Source of the DNA: Flavobacteriaceae bacterium UBA4166
Lineage (GTDB): Bacteria > Bacteroidota > Bacteroidia > Flavobacteriales > Flavobacteriaceae
Direction of reading: 5' to 3'
Assembly: GCA_002379985.1 (NCBI GenBank)
Contig: DFVG01000047.1
Coordinates: 115,478 to 179,477, forward strand
Length of the DNA: 64,000 bases
In this document: positions 1 through 8,826 of the stretch, piece after piece
Position numbering within the stretch: the stretch's first letter is position 1
How the letters are laid out: every line of letters starts with the position of its first letter
Program-made: the position numbers and the translations under genes
The notes under the pieces: model-generated
What the model was told of the DNA's origin: nothing
Databases searched by the model: none
Seen by the model: the letters and a program-made list of their open reading frames with translations, nothing else

Positions 1-1437
1 GATATGCGTCATAATATGGATGTGCTGGCGGAAACCTACCTCAACTACACCCCGGTTTCTATTGAAAGTTTGATCGGTAAAAAAGGAAAGAACCAAAAAT
101 CCATGCGCGATGTGCCGTTGGAAGAACAAACCGAATACGCCGTGGAAGATGCTGATGTAACGCTTCAGCTAAAAGAACACTTTGAAAAGGAATTGGGCGA
201 AGCGAACACTCAGAAATTATTTGATGACATCGAAGTGCCACTTCTGCGAGTTTTGGCTGCGATGGAATTGGAAGGAATCCGACTGGATGAACCGTTCCTG
301 AAAGAGCTTTCTGAAGCATTAGAGAAAGATATCCAACGACTTGAAAAGGACATTTATCAAGAAGCTGGGGAGGAATTCAATATTGGTTCTCCAAAACAGT
401 TGGGAGAGATTCTCTTCGGAAAAATGAAATTGGTAGACAAGCCAAAAAAGACCAAGACCGGACAGTATTCCACTGCCGAAGATGTGCTGTCTTATCTCGC
501 GAAAGACCATAAGATCATTCGTGATGTTTTGGAATATCGCGGACTCACAAAATTGAAGAGCACCTATGTGGACGCCCTACCGGGACAGGTGGAAGAAAAA
601 ACCAAACGTGTGCATACCGATTATATGCAAACCGTAGCGGCGACAGGACGACTGAGCAGCAACAACCCCAATCTTCAAAACATCCCTATTCGTACAGAAC
701 GCGGTCGCGAAGTTCGGAAAGCCTTTATTCCCAGAAATGAGGATTTCGTTTTAATGGCGGCCGACTATTCTCAAATTGAACTGCGGATCATTGCTGCACT
801 AAGCGAAGAAGAGACTATGATCGAAGCCTTTCAAAATGGCGAAGATATTCATGCGTCCACGGCCGCGAAGGTCTTTAACGTGCCTATTGACGAAGTAACG
901 CGTGAGCAGCGTAGCAATGCGAAAACGGTAAACTTCGGAATCATTTACGGCGTTTCTGCCTTCGGGTTGAGCAATCAAACAGATCTTTCTAGAAGTGAAT
1001 CCAAAGAATTGATTGATACGTATTATAAAACCTATCCGAAACTTCGAAATTACATGAGCGAGCAAGTTGATTTTGCCAGAGAACACGGCTATGTACAAAC
1101 GGTCTTGGGAAGGCGGCGCTACCTCAACGGCATTAACGGTAGTAATGCCGTTGTGCGCGGTGCGGCAGAGCGCAACGCGGTGAATGCTCCCATTCAAGGG
1201 AGCGCCGCAGACATCATCAAAATTGCAATGATCAACATTTATAAAAAGCTTTCAGAAGGAAATTTCCAGTCAAAAATGCTCCTTCAAGTCCATGATGAGT
1301 TGGTCTTCGATGTCCATAAAGAGGAACTCGATAGTATTAAAAAACTTGTGAAAACCGAAATGGAAAACGCCTACCAATTCGCAGTTCCTTTAGATGTTGA
1401 AATTGGCGTGGGCCAGAATTGGCTGGAGGCACACTAA
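1..1437 (+). CDS. polA: DNA polymerase I, C-terminal part (5' end outside window)
   Basis: Repair and Okazaki-fragment-processing polymerase. The reading frame is open from base 1, so the N-terminal part (5' nuclease and most of the 3'-5' exonuclease domain) lies upstream of the window. What remains is the end of the exonuclease domain (YAVEDADVTLQL, the Exo III Y-x3-D motif) and the complete family A polymerase domain. Motif A is DYSQIELR with its aspartate at base 763. The O-helix reads RSNAKTVNFGIIYG. Motif C is QVHDE with the HDE at bases 1291-1299. A phenylalanine sits in the O-helix ribose-selection position, as in E. coli Pol I. The gene ends four bases before the stop of the convergent DUF5916 gene and no terminator hairpin is visible between them. 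Identification is secure. Confidence 0.97.
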   Translation, partial: DMRHNMDVLAETYLNYTPVSIESLIGKKGKNQKSMRDVPLEEQTEYAVEDADVTLQLKEHFEKELGEANTQKLFDDIEVPLLRVLAAMELEGIRLDEPFLKELSEALEKDIQRLEKDIYQEAGEEFNIGSPKQLGEILFGKMKLVDKPKKTKTGQYSTAEDVLSYLAKDHKIIRDVLEYRGLTKLKSTYVDALPGQVEEKTKRVHTDYMQTVAATGRLSSNNPNLQNIPIRTERGREVRKAFIPRNEDFVLMAADYSQIELRIIAALSEEETMIEAFQNGEDIHASTAAKVFNVPIDEVTREQRSNAKTVNFGIIYGVSAFGLSNQTDLSRSESKELIDTYYKTYPKLRNYMSEQVDFAREHGYVQTVLGRRRYLNGINGSNAVVRGAAERNAVNAPIQGSAADIIKIAMINIYKKLSEGNFQSKMLLQVHDELVFDVHKEELDSIKKLVKTEMENAYQFAVPLDVEIGVGQNWLEAH

Positions 1438-1441
1438 ACGA

Positions 1442-4069
1442 CTACAAAACAAATCGATACGTAGCCTTCAACAGAAAGGTGTTTCTAGGTTGTTGTCCTA
1501 ACAATTGATTGTCAATAATCGTCCCGAAATCATTTGAGGGGTCGCCAATGCCATTAATCCCTTGTGACCACACTAAAAAGATCTCCGATCCGGGAATGTA
1601 TTCCCAGCGTAGTACCAAATTCGATCTAAATTGCACGAACGCAAAATCAGGGTCACCAAAACTATAATCGGTTACACCATCTTGATCTTCATCAACATCA
1701 TACTGGCCACCATTAAATGAAATTTGATTGGTATCATACCAAGTAACTCGCTCTTTTAAGTTTTTGGCCGTTGGATTGTTCACATAATTGAAGTTGGTAT
1801 ATTTAGCATTGAAAATAAAGGGCTGCCCGTAATATTGAATGGTCAAGTTAGGGTTGATATTGAAATTCACCCGCAGTGTCGTACTTAAGCTTTCATTATC
1901 AATGGCTCCCAGAATGTAGCGAGGCGTTCCATTAAAGCTACTTTCGGTGACGTATTGTGTTTTATTGGGGTTTTGTTCGAACTCATTAATAAGTGATAAG
2001 CTTAATGAATTTAGTGGTTGATAGAAAAAGCGAAGCACATATCTTCGGAAGGAGAAGTTGTTTTGCTTGGCGTCTGAATGCACGTATCCTGCATGCATAC
2101 TGAACTTTTTCCTGTTATCTGTTCCGGAGAATAAAAAGAAGAAATTCTCTTCGTTCCATCGCCACCTTGGTCCTCCTCGCAATACCGTATTGGAATAGAT
2201 TCTAGGCTTGTGAGAAGCTCCTGCTTCTGTCCACCAATTATTCTTCCAGTTGATATATCCGTTGATCTCATATTGCATCCGGTTGTAATTTCCTTGGAAA
2301 TCATAAGAAGAGAATTGGTTAAACCCTAGGTTTGCCTGTCGGTACCAGGAAGTCGATTTGTTCCAAAAATGACGAATGTTTGCGTACTGCCGAATATCGT
2401 CTGCTTGGCGTAGAAACCCAATATCATTAAGTTCTAATTCGGGAGAACGCCAATTTCCACCTACATTATAGCGCCAATTTCCTACAGCTCCTTTCCCAAT
2501 TTCAAAGCGTCCTCCGGTACCCGTAAGTTCAGTTCTTGTAGGGTCTACCGACACATGATCGGCATCGGTACGCTGAAACAAATGTGTGATGGAGGTTTGG
2601 GTACGAGCGATCGCTTCGGCACTTCCTCTCACATTACTCATCACGGCGCTTCCTTCTACGTAGTATTTTCGCTCTTTCCAATTGTGCTTAAAGTCGATCC
2701 CTGTCGAATACGCATGTGAATGCAGAAAGGATAGATTAGGATCCATTCTGCGGATCGCCCCTGTAATGATTCCGCCGACATAACTATTACGATTATTAAA
2801 ATCTTTTTGAACCCGCCCCACACCATAGAACGTCAATGGCTCTACCAAATCGCTGCGTTCTACTCCCACAGTATCTATCACTTCAGCAAATTCTTTTCCG
2901 GTAAGGCTAGCCAGACCTCCTACCGTCCAACCATCTTGGGTTTTCCCGCTGAACTTCGCTGCTCCAAGAATGGTAGTGTTATTGGGTTGATCTACAAAGG
3001 CAATATTCGGCCCGATCGCTTGTCCTTGCGGACTCCTACCAATGCGTCTGGAAAAGAATAAATTATCATCGTTACCAGCAAAGGAGAAGTCGAATACACT
3101 TTTATTTTCTACGAAAAATGGCCTACGTTCCTGAAAGAAGATTTCGAATCCGTCTAGAGCCACAGCCCCCGGATCGGCATCAACCTGACCAAAATCTGGA
3201 TTAATCGTAAGGTCAAGGGTAAGATCATTGGTAATCCCAATTTTAGCATCCAATCCTCCCGTTAAGCGGGCATCATCTCCATCACGAAAGGGATTTCCTT
3301 GCTCTTCTTCATAAGTATCCAACTGCCCAACGACATACGGTTGAAGTTCCAACTGTTTTTGTGGCTTTAGGCCAACCAGTCCTTTTAACTCTCCAAATTC
3401 ACTCACCCAGCCGGGCGGATTTGCCGGTAATGGTTGCCATGTAGAACGTTCTTCGTTATTGAAATATCTTCGGGTAGATTGGATGCCCCAAGTCTGCTCA
3501 TAATCTGCTCCAAAACGCAACTGACTCAAGGGAATTCTGATTTCCGCAGTCCATCCTTCGGCATCTACTTGGGTGTCGGTATACCAAATAGGGTTCCAAC
3601 TACTGTCGAAATTACCGTTGTTCGATATAAACTCATCACCTTTCACACCAGAGGCAGAAACGGTGAAAGAAAATCCGGTACGGTCATCACCGTAGCTATC
3701 AATATTGATCTCTACCCAATCGCCGGGGAAATCATCCCGCCGCCCCATGCGTTGCTCAATGGTTTCCGGATCTTTCTGATAACATTTAAAGGCTACATAT
3801 AAGTTCTTATCGTCGTAAACAATCTTCATTTTTGTTTGTTCGGTAGGGGGCGTCCCGTTATCGGGTTGGAATTCGACGTACTCAGAGGTCCATTCCACAG
3901 CGTTCCAGGCTTCGTCATCAATATTTCCATCAATTTTAATAGGAACCATATTTTGAATTGAAGTGGTTGTGTAAGTGCGTTTTTGAAGTATTGTTTCGTT
4001 GGATTGTGCAAAGTTGATGGTCGTGAGAAATAGAAAGCCTATCAACAGGATTTGAGATTGAGATGACAT
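1442..4069 (-). CDS. Secreted DUF5916 family protein (CBM9-like domain plus outer-membrane barrel)
   Basis: Predicted 875-residue exported protein. The start is set at the ATG complementary to 4067-4069 because it gives a normal signal peptide (MSSQSQILLIGFLFLTTINFAQS region); an upstream in-frame start would add 18 polar residues in front of it. After the signal peptide comes a carbohydrate-binding-module-9-like domain (about residues 30-230, beginning PIKIDGNIDDEAW). It is followed by a long beta-rich region typical of DUF5916 proteins, ending in the aromatic pattern ATYRFVL expected of an outer-membrane barrel strand. Family members are common in Bacteroidota and their substrate is not established. 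The gene is convergent with polA. Its upstream region is shared with the rplM promoter but no obvious -7 element was seen for it. Confidence 0.85.
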   Translation of the reverse strand: MSSQSQILLIGFLFLTTINFAQSNETILQKRTYTTTSIQNMVPIKIDGNIDDEAWNAVEWTSEYVEFQPDNGTPPTEQTKMKIVYDDKNLYVAFKCYQKDPETIEQRMGRRDDFPGDWVEINIDSYGDDRTGFSFTVSASGVKGDEFISNNGNFDSSWNPIWYTDTQVDAEGWTAEIRIPLSQLRFGADYEQTWGIQSTRRYFNNEERSTWQPLPANPPGWVSEFGELKGLVGLKPQKQLELQPYVVGQLDTYEEEQGNPFRDGDDARLTGGLDAKIGITNDLTLDLTINPDFGQVDADPGAVALDGFEIFFQERRPFFVENKSVFDFSFAGNDDNLFFSRRIGRSPQGQAIGPNIAFVDQPNNTTILGAAKFSGKTQDGWTVGGLASLTGKEFAEVIDTVGVERSDLVEPLTFYGVGRVQKDFNNRNSYVGGIITGAIRRMDPNLSFLHSHAYSTGIDFKHNWKERKYYVEGSAVMSNVRGSAEAIARTQTSITHLFQRTDADHVSVDPTRTELTGTGGRFEIGKGAVGNWRYNVGGNWRSPELELNDIGFLRQADDIRQYANIRHFWNKSTSWYRQANLGFNQFSSYDFQGNYNRMQYEINGYINWKNNWWTEAGASHKPRIYSNTVLRGGPRWRWNEENFFFLFSGTDNRKKFSMHAGYVHSDAKQNNFSFRRYVLRFFYQPLNSLSLSLINEFEQNPNKTQYVTESSFNGTPRYILGAIDNESLSTTLRVNFNINPNLTIQYYGQPFIFNAKYTNFNYVNNPTAKNLKERVTWYDTNQISFNGGQYDVDEDQDGVTDYSFGDPDFAFVQFRSNLVLRWEYIPGSEIFLVWSQGINGIGDPSNDFGTIIDNQLLGQQPRNTFLLKATYRFVL

Positions 4070-4236
4070 AGAATTGGTTAGATTGACTGATGAATAGACC
4101 TTTAAAACGAACCAATGTGACACATTAGTTTAGGTTTTAAGGTTTTTTTAACAAATTTAAGAGGCATCTACCAAGTATCCAAGTGCGCGTATCTTTAAAG
4201 TAGCGAACAAAATGAAACTATTTTACAGCCGTCAAC

Positions 4237-4266
4237 TTGTAATTCAAATATTTAGTTGTAAATTTG
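4237..4266 (+). promoter_or_regulatory. Promoter of rplM-rpsI
   Basis: Bacteroidota-type promoter: TTG at 4237-4239, a 19-base spacer, and a perfect TAnnTTTG -7 element (TAAATTTG) at 4259-4266. The predicted transcript starts near 4271 and carries a leader of roughly 50 bases before the rplM ATG at 4324. Confidence 0.75.
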
Positions 4267-4323
4267 CAGCCCTTTTTGAGGGAAAAATAACAATGAGTAT
4301 TAACTATTAGGACAAAAAACTAA

Positions 4324-4779
4324 ATGGACACATTAAGTTACAAAACAGTATCTGCTAATAAAGAAACCGTTACAAAGGAATGGTTATTGGTAGATGCGGA
4401 CGGGCAAACATTGGGTCGTCTTGCGAGCGAAGTCGCTAAGTTTCTTCGCGGAAAACACAAACCATATTTTACCCCACACGTAGATTGTGGAGATAATGTG
4501 ATTGTGATCAATGCAGAAAAAATTCAACTTACCGGTAAGAAATGGCAGGATAAGACCTATATCCGCCACACCGGGTATCCAGGGGGTCAGCGTAGTCTGA
4601 GCGCCGAAGAATTGAAGTCGAAGCACCCAGAGCGGGTGATCGAAAAAGCCGTAAAGGGCATGCTTCCGAAAAATCGTTTGGGAGCGGATCTTTTTAGAAA
4701 CTTGAAAGTGTATGCAGGTGCAGAACACGGTCAAGAAGCACAAAAACCTAAAAGCATTAACCTTAACGACATCAAGTAA
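4324..4779 (+). CDS. rplM: 50S ribosomal protein L13
   Basis: Large-subunit ribosomal protein of 151 residues, the normal length. It has the L13 core (LVDADGQTLGRLASEVAKFL near the N-terminus, then GDNVIVINAEKIQLTGKKW and the KAVKGMLPKNRLG segment). It is first in a two-gene operon with rpsI: the TAA stop shares its last base with the rpsI ATG (TAATG), which suggests translational coupling. Expression probably comes from the promoter at 4237-4266. L13 and S9 are encoded together in most bacteria, so context and sequence agree. Confidence 0.97.
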   Translation: MDTLSYKTVSANKETVTKEWLLVDADGQTLGRLASEVAKFLRGKHKPYFTPHVDCGDNVIVINAEKIQLTGKKWQDKTYIRHTGYPGGQRSLSAEELKSKHPERVIEKAVKGMLPKNRLGADLFRNLKVYAGAEHGQEAQKPKSINLNDIK

Positions 4780-5165
4780 TGGATACCATACACAAAATCG
4801 GAAGAAGAAAAACAGCCGTAGCACGCGTGTATGTTTCTGAAGGAAAAGGAAACATCACTATTAACCGTCGTGAATTAGATAACTACTTCACTACGCCAAC
4901 ACTACGCTATAAAGTACAACAACCTCTAATGCTTACCGACAACGAAAAGTCATTCGACATTTCAGTAAATGTATTTGGCGGAGGTATTACAGGACAAGCA
5001 GAGGCAATTCGCTTGGCACTTTCCCGTGCGATGTGCGAATTGAACGAGGAAAATCGAGGCGTCTTAAAACCTGAAGGTCTATTGACCCGTGACCCACGAA
5101 TGGTGGAGCGTAAGAAATTCGGACAGAAGAAAGCTCGTAAGAAATTCCAGTTCTCTAAACGTTAA
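4779..5165 (+). CDS. rpsI: 30S ribosomal protein S9
   Basis: Small-subunit ribosomal protein of 128 residues. The start ATG overlaps the rplM stop by one base. It contains the S9 signature (GGGITGQAEAIRLALSRAM) and the basic C-terminal tail ending in KKARKKFQFSKR, whose last residues contact P-site tRNA in other bacteria. A strong intrinsic terminator follows within 12 bases of the stop, so the operon probably ends here. Confidence 0.97.
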   Translation: MDTIHKIGRRKTAVARVYVSEGKGNITINRRELDNYFTTPTLRYKVQQPLMLTDNEKSFDISVNVFGGGITGQAEAIRLALSRAMCELNEENRGVLKPEGLLTRDPRMVERKKFGQKKARKKFQFSKR

Positions 5166-5176
5166 TTATTATTATC

Positions 5177-5209
5177 GAATTCCTTGGAAAGCTTATTTCC
5201 AAGGAATTC
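5177..5209 (+). terminator. Terminator of rplM-rpsI
   Basis: Perfect 14-base inverted repeat, GAATTCCTTGGAAA at 5177-5190 and TTTCCAAGGAATTC at 5196-5209, with a 5-base loop, followed by a T-rich stretch. It lies directly after rpsI. Confidence 0.8.
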
Positions 5210-5225
5210 TATTTCGTTCATATTT

Positions 5226-5340
5226 TATTTTTAATCAAGCTGTTATTCTGTCGCAAGACAGAAAGTTAGTTTAGCATCTAAACCTGAATCCGAAATTGGA
5301 GAGGTTGCGACTACATTACAGAACGTAAACTATTACAAAA
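5226..5340 (+). promoter_or_regulatory. rpsB promoter and structured 5' leader
   Basis: A near-consensus -7 element (TATTTTTA, 5226-5233) would start transcription near 5238, giving a leader of about 100 bases. The leader contains two perfect consecutive stem-loops: TTCTGTC-GCAA-GACAGAA at 5246-5263, closed by a GNRA-type tetraloop, and GTTTAG-CAT-CTAAAC at 5269-5283. S2 autoregulates its own mRNA in other bacteria, so an autoregulatory leader is a reasonable inference. No known motif was recognised. The first hairpin lacks a T-run, so it is not an obvious terminator. Confidence 0.4.
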
Positions 5341-6219
5341 ATGGCAAACAAAGAAGTCAAAGAATTACTTGACGCAGGGGTGCATTTTGGACACCTCACC
5401 CGCAAATGGAACCCGAACATGGCCCCATATATCTACATGGAGCGCAATGGGATCCACATCATCAACTTATACAAAACCGCAGCCAAGCTGGAAGAAGCCA
5501 ACGAAGCACTTAAAAAAATCGCTTCTAGTGGTCGTAAGGTACTTTTTGTAGCAACCAAGAAACAAGCGAAAGACATCGTTTCTGAACATGCAAAGAACGC
5601 CAACATGCCGTACATTACGGAGCGTTGGCCCGGTGGAATGTTAACCAACTTCGTTACCATCCGTAAGGCCGTAAAGAAAATGGCATCCATTGATCGCATG
5701 AAACAAGATGGTACGTTTGACACCCTTTCAAAGAAAGAACGCCTTCAAGTAAGTCGTCTTCGTGAAAAGCTAGAAAAGAACCTTGGTTCTATCAGTGATA
5801 TGAGTCGCCTTCCGGGAGCGTTGTTCATCGTAGACACCACACGCGAGCACATCGCTGTAAAAGAGGCACAGAAATTGAATATTCCAATTTTCGCTATGGT
5901 AGATACCAACAGCGATCCTCGTGAGATCGACTACGCTATTCCATCTAATGATGATGCGTCTAAATCTATCGAAAAGATCATCGGAAGTGTTTCCGGAGCG
6001 ATCATCGAAGGACTACAAGAACGTAAAGCCGGAAAATCAGAAGACGGTGGTGATGAGGAGAAAAAAGCTCCTAAGAAATCAGCTCGTAAAAAAGTAACGG
6101 CTGCCGAAGTTCCTTCTAAAGATTCCGAAGACAAAAAAGCGATGAAAGAAGCTAAAAAACCTGTCAAATTAGAATCGAAAAAGGAAACGTTAGAAAAAGC
6201 GACCAACGAAGAAGAGTAA
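5341..6219 (+). CDS. rpsB: 30S ribosomal protein S2
   Basis: Small-subunit ribosomal protein of 292 residues. The first 225 or so residues are the standard S2 fold (KELLDAGVHFGHLTRKWNP, then ITERWPGGMLTNF and ALFIVDTTREHIAVKEAQKL). The last 65 residues are a low-complexity Lys/Glu/Ser-rich extension (from about KAGKSEDGGDEEKK) that is absent from E. coli S2; such tails are seen in related Bacteroidota. The gene is followed by a long hairpin terminator before tsf, so the usual rpsB-tsf coupling may depend on read-through or a second promoter. Confidence 0.97.
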   Translation: MANKEVKELLDAGVHFGHLTRKWNPNMAPYIYMERNGIHIINLYKTAAKLEEANEALKKIASSGRKVLFVATKKQAKDIVSEHAKNANMPYITERWPGGMLTNFVTIRKAVKKMASIDRMKQDGTFDTLSKKERLQVSRLREKLEKNLGSISDMSRLPGALFIVDTTREHIAVKEAQKLNIPIFAMVDTNSDPREIDYAIPSNDDASKSIEKIIGSVSGAIIEGLQERKAGKSEDGGDEEKKAPKKSARKKVTAAEVPSKDSEDKKAMKEAKKPVKLESKKETLEKATNEEE

Positions 6220-6242
6220 ATATAACAATCACTTAATATGCT

Positions 6243-6289
6243 AAAGTCGTTCTATGTGTTTCTTTGAGGAATTCTTAGAACGACTTTTT
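6243..6289 (+). terminator. Hairpin terminator or attenuator between rpsB and tsf
   Basis: Perfect 12-base stem, AAAGTCGTTCTA at 6243-6254 with TAGAACGACTTT at 6276-6287, a 21-base loop, and a T-run after it. Its position between rpsB and tsf suggests that it lowers tsf expression relative to rpsB. Confidence 0.7.
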
Positions 6290-6315
6290 CTACTAAAACC
6301 TAAATACAAAAAGCA

Positions 6316-7140
6316 ATGGCAAAAATAACCGCTGCAGAAGTAAATAAACTGAGAAAAGCTACCGGAGCCGGTATGATGGACTGTAAGAAAGCTTTAGTTG
6401 AAGCCGATGGCGATTTCGACAAGGCAATTGAAATTCTACGTAAAAAAGGACAAAAAGTAGCTGCGAAACGTGCCGATCGCGACTCTAGTGAAGGTGCGGC
6501 GATCGCAAAAGTGAACGAGAATGCAAATAAAGGAGTAATCATCTCGTTGAATTGTGAAACCGATTTTGTTGCAAAGAACGACGACTTCGTTTCTTTAGCA
6601 CACGACTTGGCGACTGTAGCCCTAGAAGCGGGTTCAAAGGATGCATTTCTTGCAGCTGACTACAACGGAATGACGGTTCAAGAGAAACTTACGGAACAAA
6701 CCGGAGTGATCGGTGAAAAAATCGAAATCGGTGCTTTTGAAACATTAGAAGCTCCTTTTGTAGGTTCTTATATTCATGCTGGAAATAAGATTGCCGTTCT
6801 TACCGGACTTTCGCAGAATGCTGAAGGCGCTGCTGAAGCGGCCAAAGATGTGGCAATGCAAGCAGCTGCTATGAATCCAATTGCACTTAACGAAGAGGGT
6901 GTTGACGCTTCTATCGTTGAGAAAGAAATTGAGATCGCAAAAGATCAGTTACGTCAAGAAGGTAAGCCGGAAGAAATGCTAGACAACATTGCTAAAGGTA
7001 AATTGAAGCGTTTCTTCAAAGATAACACCTTGGTAAATCAAGCATTTATCAAAGACAACAAACAGTCGGTTGCCGAATATGTGAATACGATTGGAAAAGA
7101 CGTAGAGGTAGTAGGTTTCAAACGCGTAGCGATTGAATAA
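6316..7140 (+). CDS. tsf: Elongation factor Ts
   Basis: Guanine-nucleotide exchange factor for EF-Tu, 274 residues, a full-length EF-Ts. The N-terminal UBA-like domain (KLRKATGAGMMDCKKALVEA, about residues 8-45) is followed by the EF-Tu-contacting signature (NCETDFVAKNDDF) and the two-lobed core. The C-terminus ends with the short segment (VGFKRVAIE) typical of the group. It lies 96 bases downstream of rpsB, behind a terminator-like hairpin, and is itself closed by a bidirectional terminator. Confidence 0.97.
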   Translation: MAKITAAEVNKLRKATGAGMMDCKKALVEADGDFDKAIEILRKKGQKVAAKRADRDSSEGAAIAKVNENANKGVIISLNCETDFVAKNDDFVSLAHDLATVALEAGSKDAFLAADYNGMTVQEKLTEQTGVIGEKIEIGAFETLEAPFVGSYIHAGNKIAVLTGLSQNAEGAAEAAKDVAMQAAAMNPIALNEEGVDASIVEKEIEIAKDQLRQEGKPEEMLDNIAKGKLKRFFKDNTLVNQAFIKDNKQSVAEYVNTIGKDVEVVGFKRVAIE

Positions 7141-7164
7141 GTATCGACTATAACAAATACCGTT

Positions 7165-7197
7165 AAAAAAACCCGCATCTTTCGATGCGGGTTTTTT
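7165..7197. terminator. Bidirectional terminator, tsf and spondin-domain gene
   Basis: Stem CCCGCATC (7172-7179) with GATGCGGG (7184-7191), loop TTTC, flanked by an A-run upstream and a T-run downstream. It can therefore stop tsf on the plus strand and the converging lipoprotein gene on the minus strand. Confidence 0.85.
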
Positions 7198-7217
7198 ATT
7201 GACATGATAGCCGTCTG

Positions 7218-7922
7218 TTAAAAATCAGTTCTCTCAAAAGTAAGGGTTCCAATGACAACGGCAGTAATATCTCCTCCAAGAGGAGGTGTGTTGATCAACT
7301 GTATCGTTCCCTGTGGAACCGTTGGATTGTTGTCAGCAAGATACGTATCACCACTATCGGTTCCGGCATCATATGCCACTACATTTACCGTGAGTTCATC
7401 GTACAATGAACTGGGACCTTCAATCATACTTACATCATTGATCGCTACAAACCAATCAGGACTTGGGCGGAGAGCAGAAGCAAAACTAATTGACGTATGA
7501 GTAGGGTCAATAGTAACCGTCACGCTTTGTGAGGTTGTTGGACCTTCACTCTGTGGATACGAAGTGACGAAAAAATCTACAGAATCTTCATCTCCGGCAG
7601 TTGTCAACTCCGAAATCAGATCGGCACTATCACCTTCCTCAGCGAAAACGCGTAAGGCGCCACTTGCCAAGGTTCCAGGTTGAAAAATTCCATTTCCTTC
7701 GTCGTGTACTGCCACAACCATTCCACTAAACATAGCTCCGCTTGGATAGTTGTCAGGATAATTTTCTTCTGTAAAATCAGGCGTAAAAGTTACTGTATAA
7801 GTGGCTTGGATATTCTGTATATCATCACCATCTCCAGTTGTGTTGGTATCATCGTCATTAGAACACGAAACTGTGCATCCTAATAATAATACCGCTAATG
7901 TTGCTTTAAAAATCTTTTTCAT
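7218..7922 (-). CDS. Spondin-domain lipoprotein
   Basis: Predicted 234-residue lipoprotein. The start is taken at the ATG complementary to 7920-7922, which gives MKKIFKATLAVLLLG followed by a lipobox ending at the cysteine of TVSC; the longer frame only adds 13 residues ahead of it. After an acidic Asn/Asp/Thr-rich linker, the remainder matches the bacterial Spondin_N pattern: TFTPDFTEENYP, then SPDWFVAINDV and the YDAGTDSGDTY segment. These domains resemble the F-spondin N-terminal domain, and the family's role in bacteria is not established; they are usually secreted or surface-exposed. The gene is isolated between tsf and pyrH on the opposite strand. Confidence 0.8.
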   Translation of the reverse strand: MKKIFKATLAVLLLGCTVSCSNDDDTNTTGDGDDIQNIQATYTVTFTPDFTEENYPDNYPSGAMFSGMVVAVHDEGNGIFQPGTLASGALRVFAEEGDSADLISELTTAGDEDSVDFFVTSYPQSEGPTTSQSVTVTIDPTHTSISFASALRPSPDWFVAINDVSMIEGPSSLYDELTVNVVAYDAGTDSGDTYLADNNPTVPQGTIQLINTPPLGGDITAVVIGTLTFERTDF

Positions 7923-7995
7923 AATAGTTTTTTGTAAGGGATAAAAATATAAAGTTCTCAATGAAATAACGGAACTCTAGATAAAAAATTACCTT

Positions 7996-8003
7996 TATAT
8001 TTG
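7996..8003 (+). promoter_or_regulatory. -7 element of the pyrH promoter
   Basis: TATATTTG, a perfect TAnnTTTG, 16 bases before the pyrH ATG at 8020. No clear TTG was seen at the -33 position. The transcript leader would be only about a dozen bases. Confidence 0.6.
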
Positions 8004-8019
8004 CACAAATTGGCCCTAC

Positions 8020-8727
8020 ATGCAATACAAGCGAATATTACTAAAACTCTCAGGAGAAGCCCTTATGGGTTCCAGAAGCTACGGGATTGATCCTGAACGA
8101 CTTCATGACTATGCAAGTGAAATTAAACAAATTACAGACCGAGGGGTTGAAGTAGCCATCGTTATTGGAGGCGGAAACATTTTTCGCGGTGTCGCCGGAG
8201 CCAGTAAAGGGATGGACCGTGTTCAAGGAGATCATATGGGCATGTTGGCCACCGTCATCAACGGATTGGCCTTGCAAAGTGCTTTAGAAGATTCGGGAAT
8301 CCCCGTGCGATTGCAAAGCGCTATCAAAATCAATGAAGTAGCAGAACCCTTTATTCGTAGAAAAGCCATTCGGCATTTAGAAAAAGGACGGGTAGTTATT
8401 TTTGGAGGTGGTACCGGAAACCCATATTTCACTACCGACTCAGCCGCAGTACTTCGCGCGATCGAAATTGACGCGGATGTAATTCTGAAAGGAACTCGCG
8501 TAGATGGTATTTATTCGAGTGACCCTGAAAAAGACAAAAAAGCGACAAAATTCGACTTCATCAGTTTTGATGATGTACTTAGCAAAGGCCTGAAGGTCAT
8601 GGACACTACAGCGTTTACCTTGAGCCAAGAAAACCGATTACCAATTATTGTTTTTGATATGAACACCAAAGGAAACCTCCTAAAAGTTGTTTCCGGAGAA
8701 AAAATCGGAACCAAAGTAAATTTGTAA
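8020..8727 (+). CDS. pyrH: UMP kinase
   Basis: Phosphorylates UMP to UDP in pyrimidine nucleotide synthesis; 235 residues, a normal length. It is a bacterial amino-acid-kinase-fold enzyme: RILLKLSGEAL at the N-terminus, IVIGGGNIFRG for the phosphate-binding loop, the GDHMGMLATVINGLAL segment, and GGTGNPYFTTDSAA near the C-terminal half. It precedes frr, an order conserved across bacteria (rpsB-tsf-pyrH-frr), although here a lipoprotein gene separates it from tsf and it has its own promoter. Confidence 0.97.
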   Translation: MQYKRILLKLSGEALMGSRSYGIDPERLHDYASEIKQITDRGVEVAIVIGGGNIFRGVAGASKGMDRVQGDHMGMLATVINGLALQSALEDSGIPVRLQSAIKINEVAEPFIRRKAIRHLEKGRVVIFGGGTGNPYFTTDSAAVLRAIEIDADVILKGTRVDGIYSSDPEKDKKATKFDFISFDDVLSKGLKVMDTTAFTLSQENRLPIIVFDMNTKGNLLKVVSGEKIGTKVNL

Positions 8728-8826
8728 CTTAGCCTGTAAGATTAGGCATTCTTTTTGTACTATAATCATGTTTCTGTTCAACAATTAGAACAGTCCTAGA
8801 AGCCACCTTTACAACATTTTACAACA

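Noticed and set aside
4384..4824. 146-codon frame antisense to rplM
   Set aside because: It is the shadow of a highly conserved ribosomal gene, with no signal or family pattern of its own.
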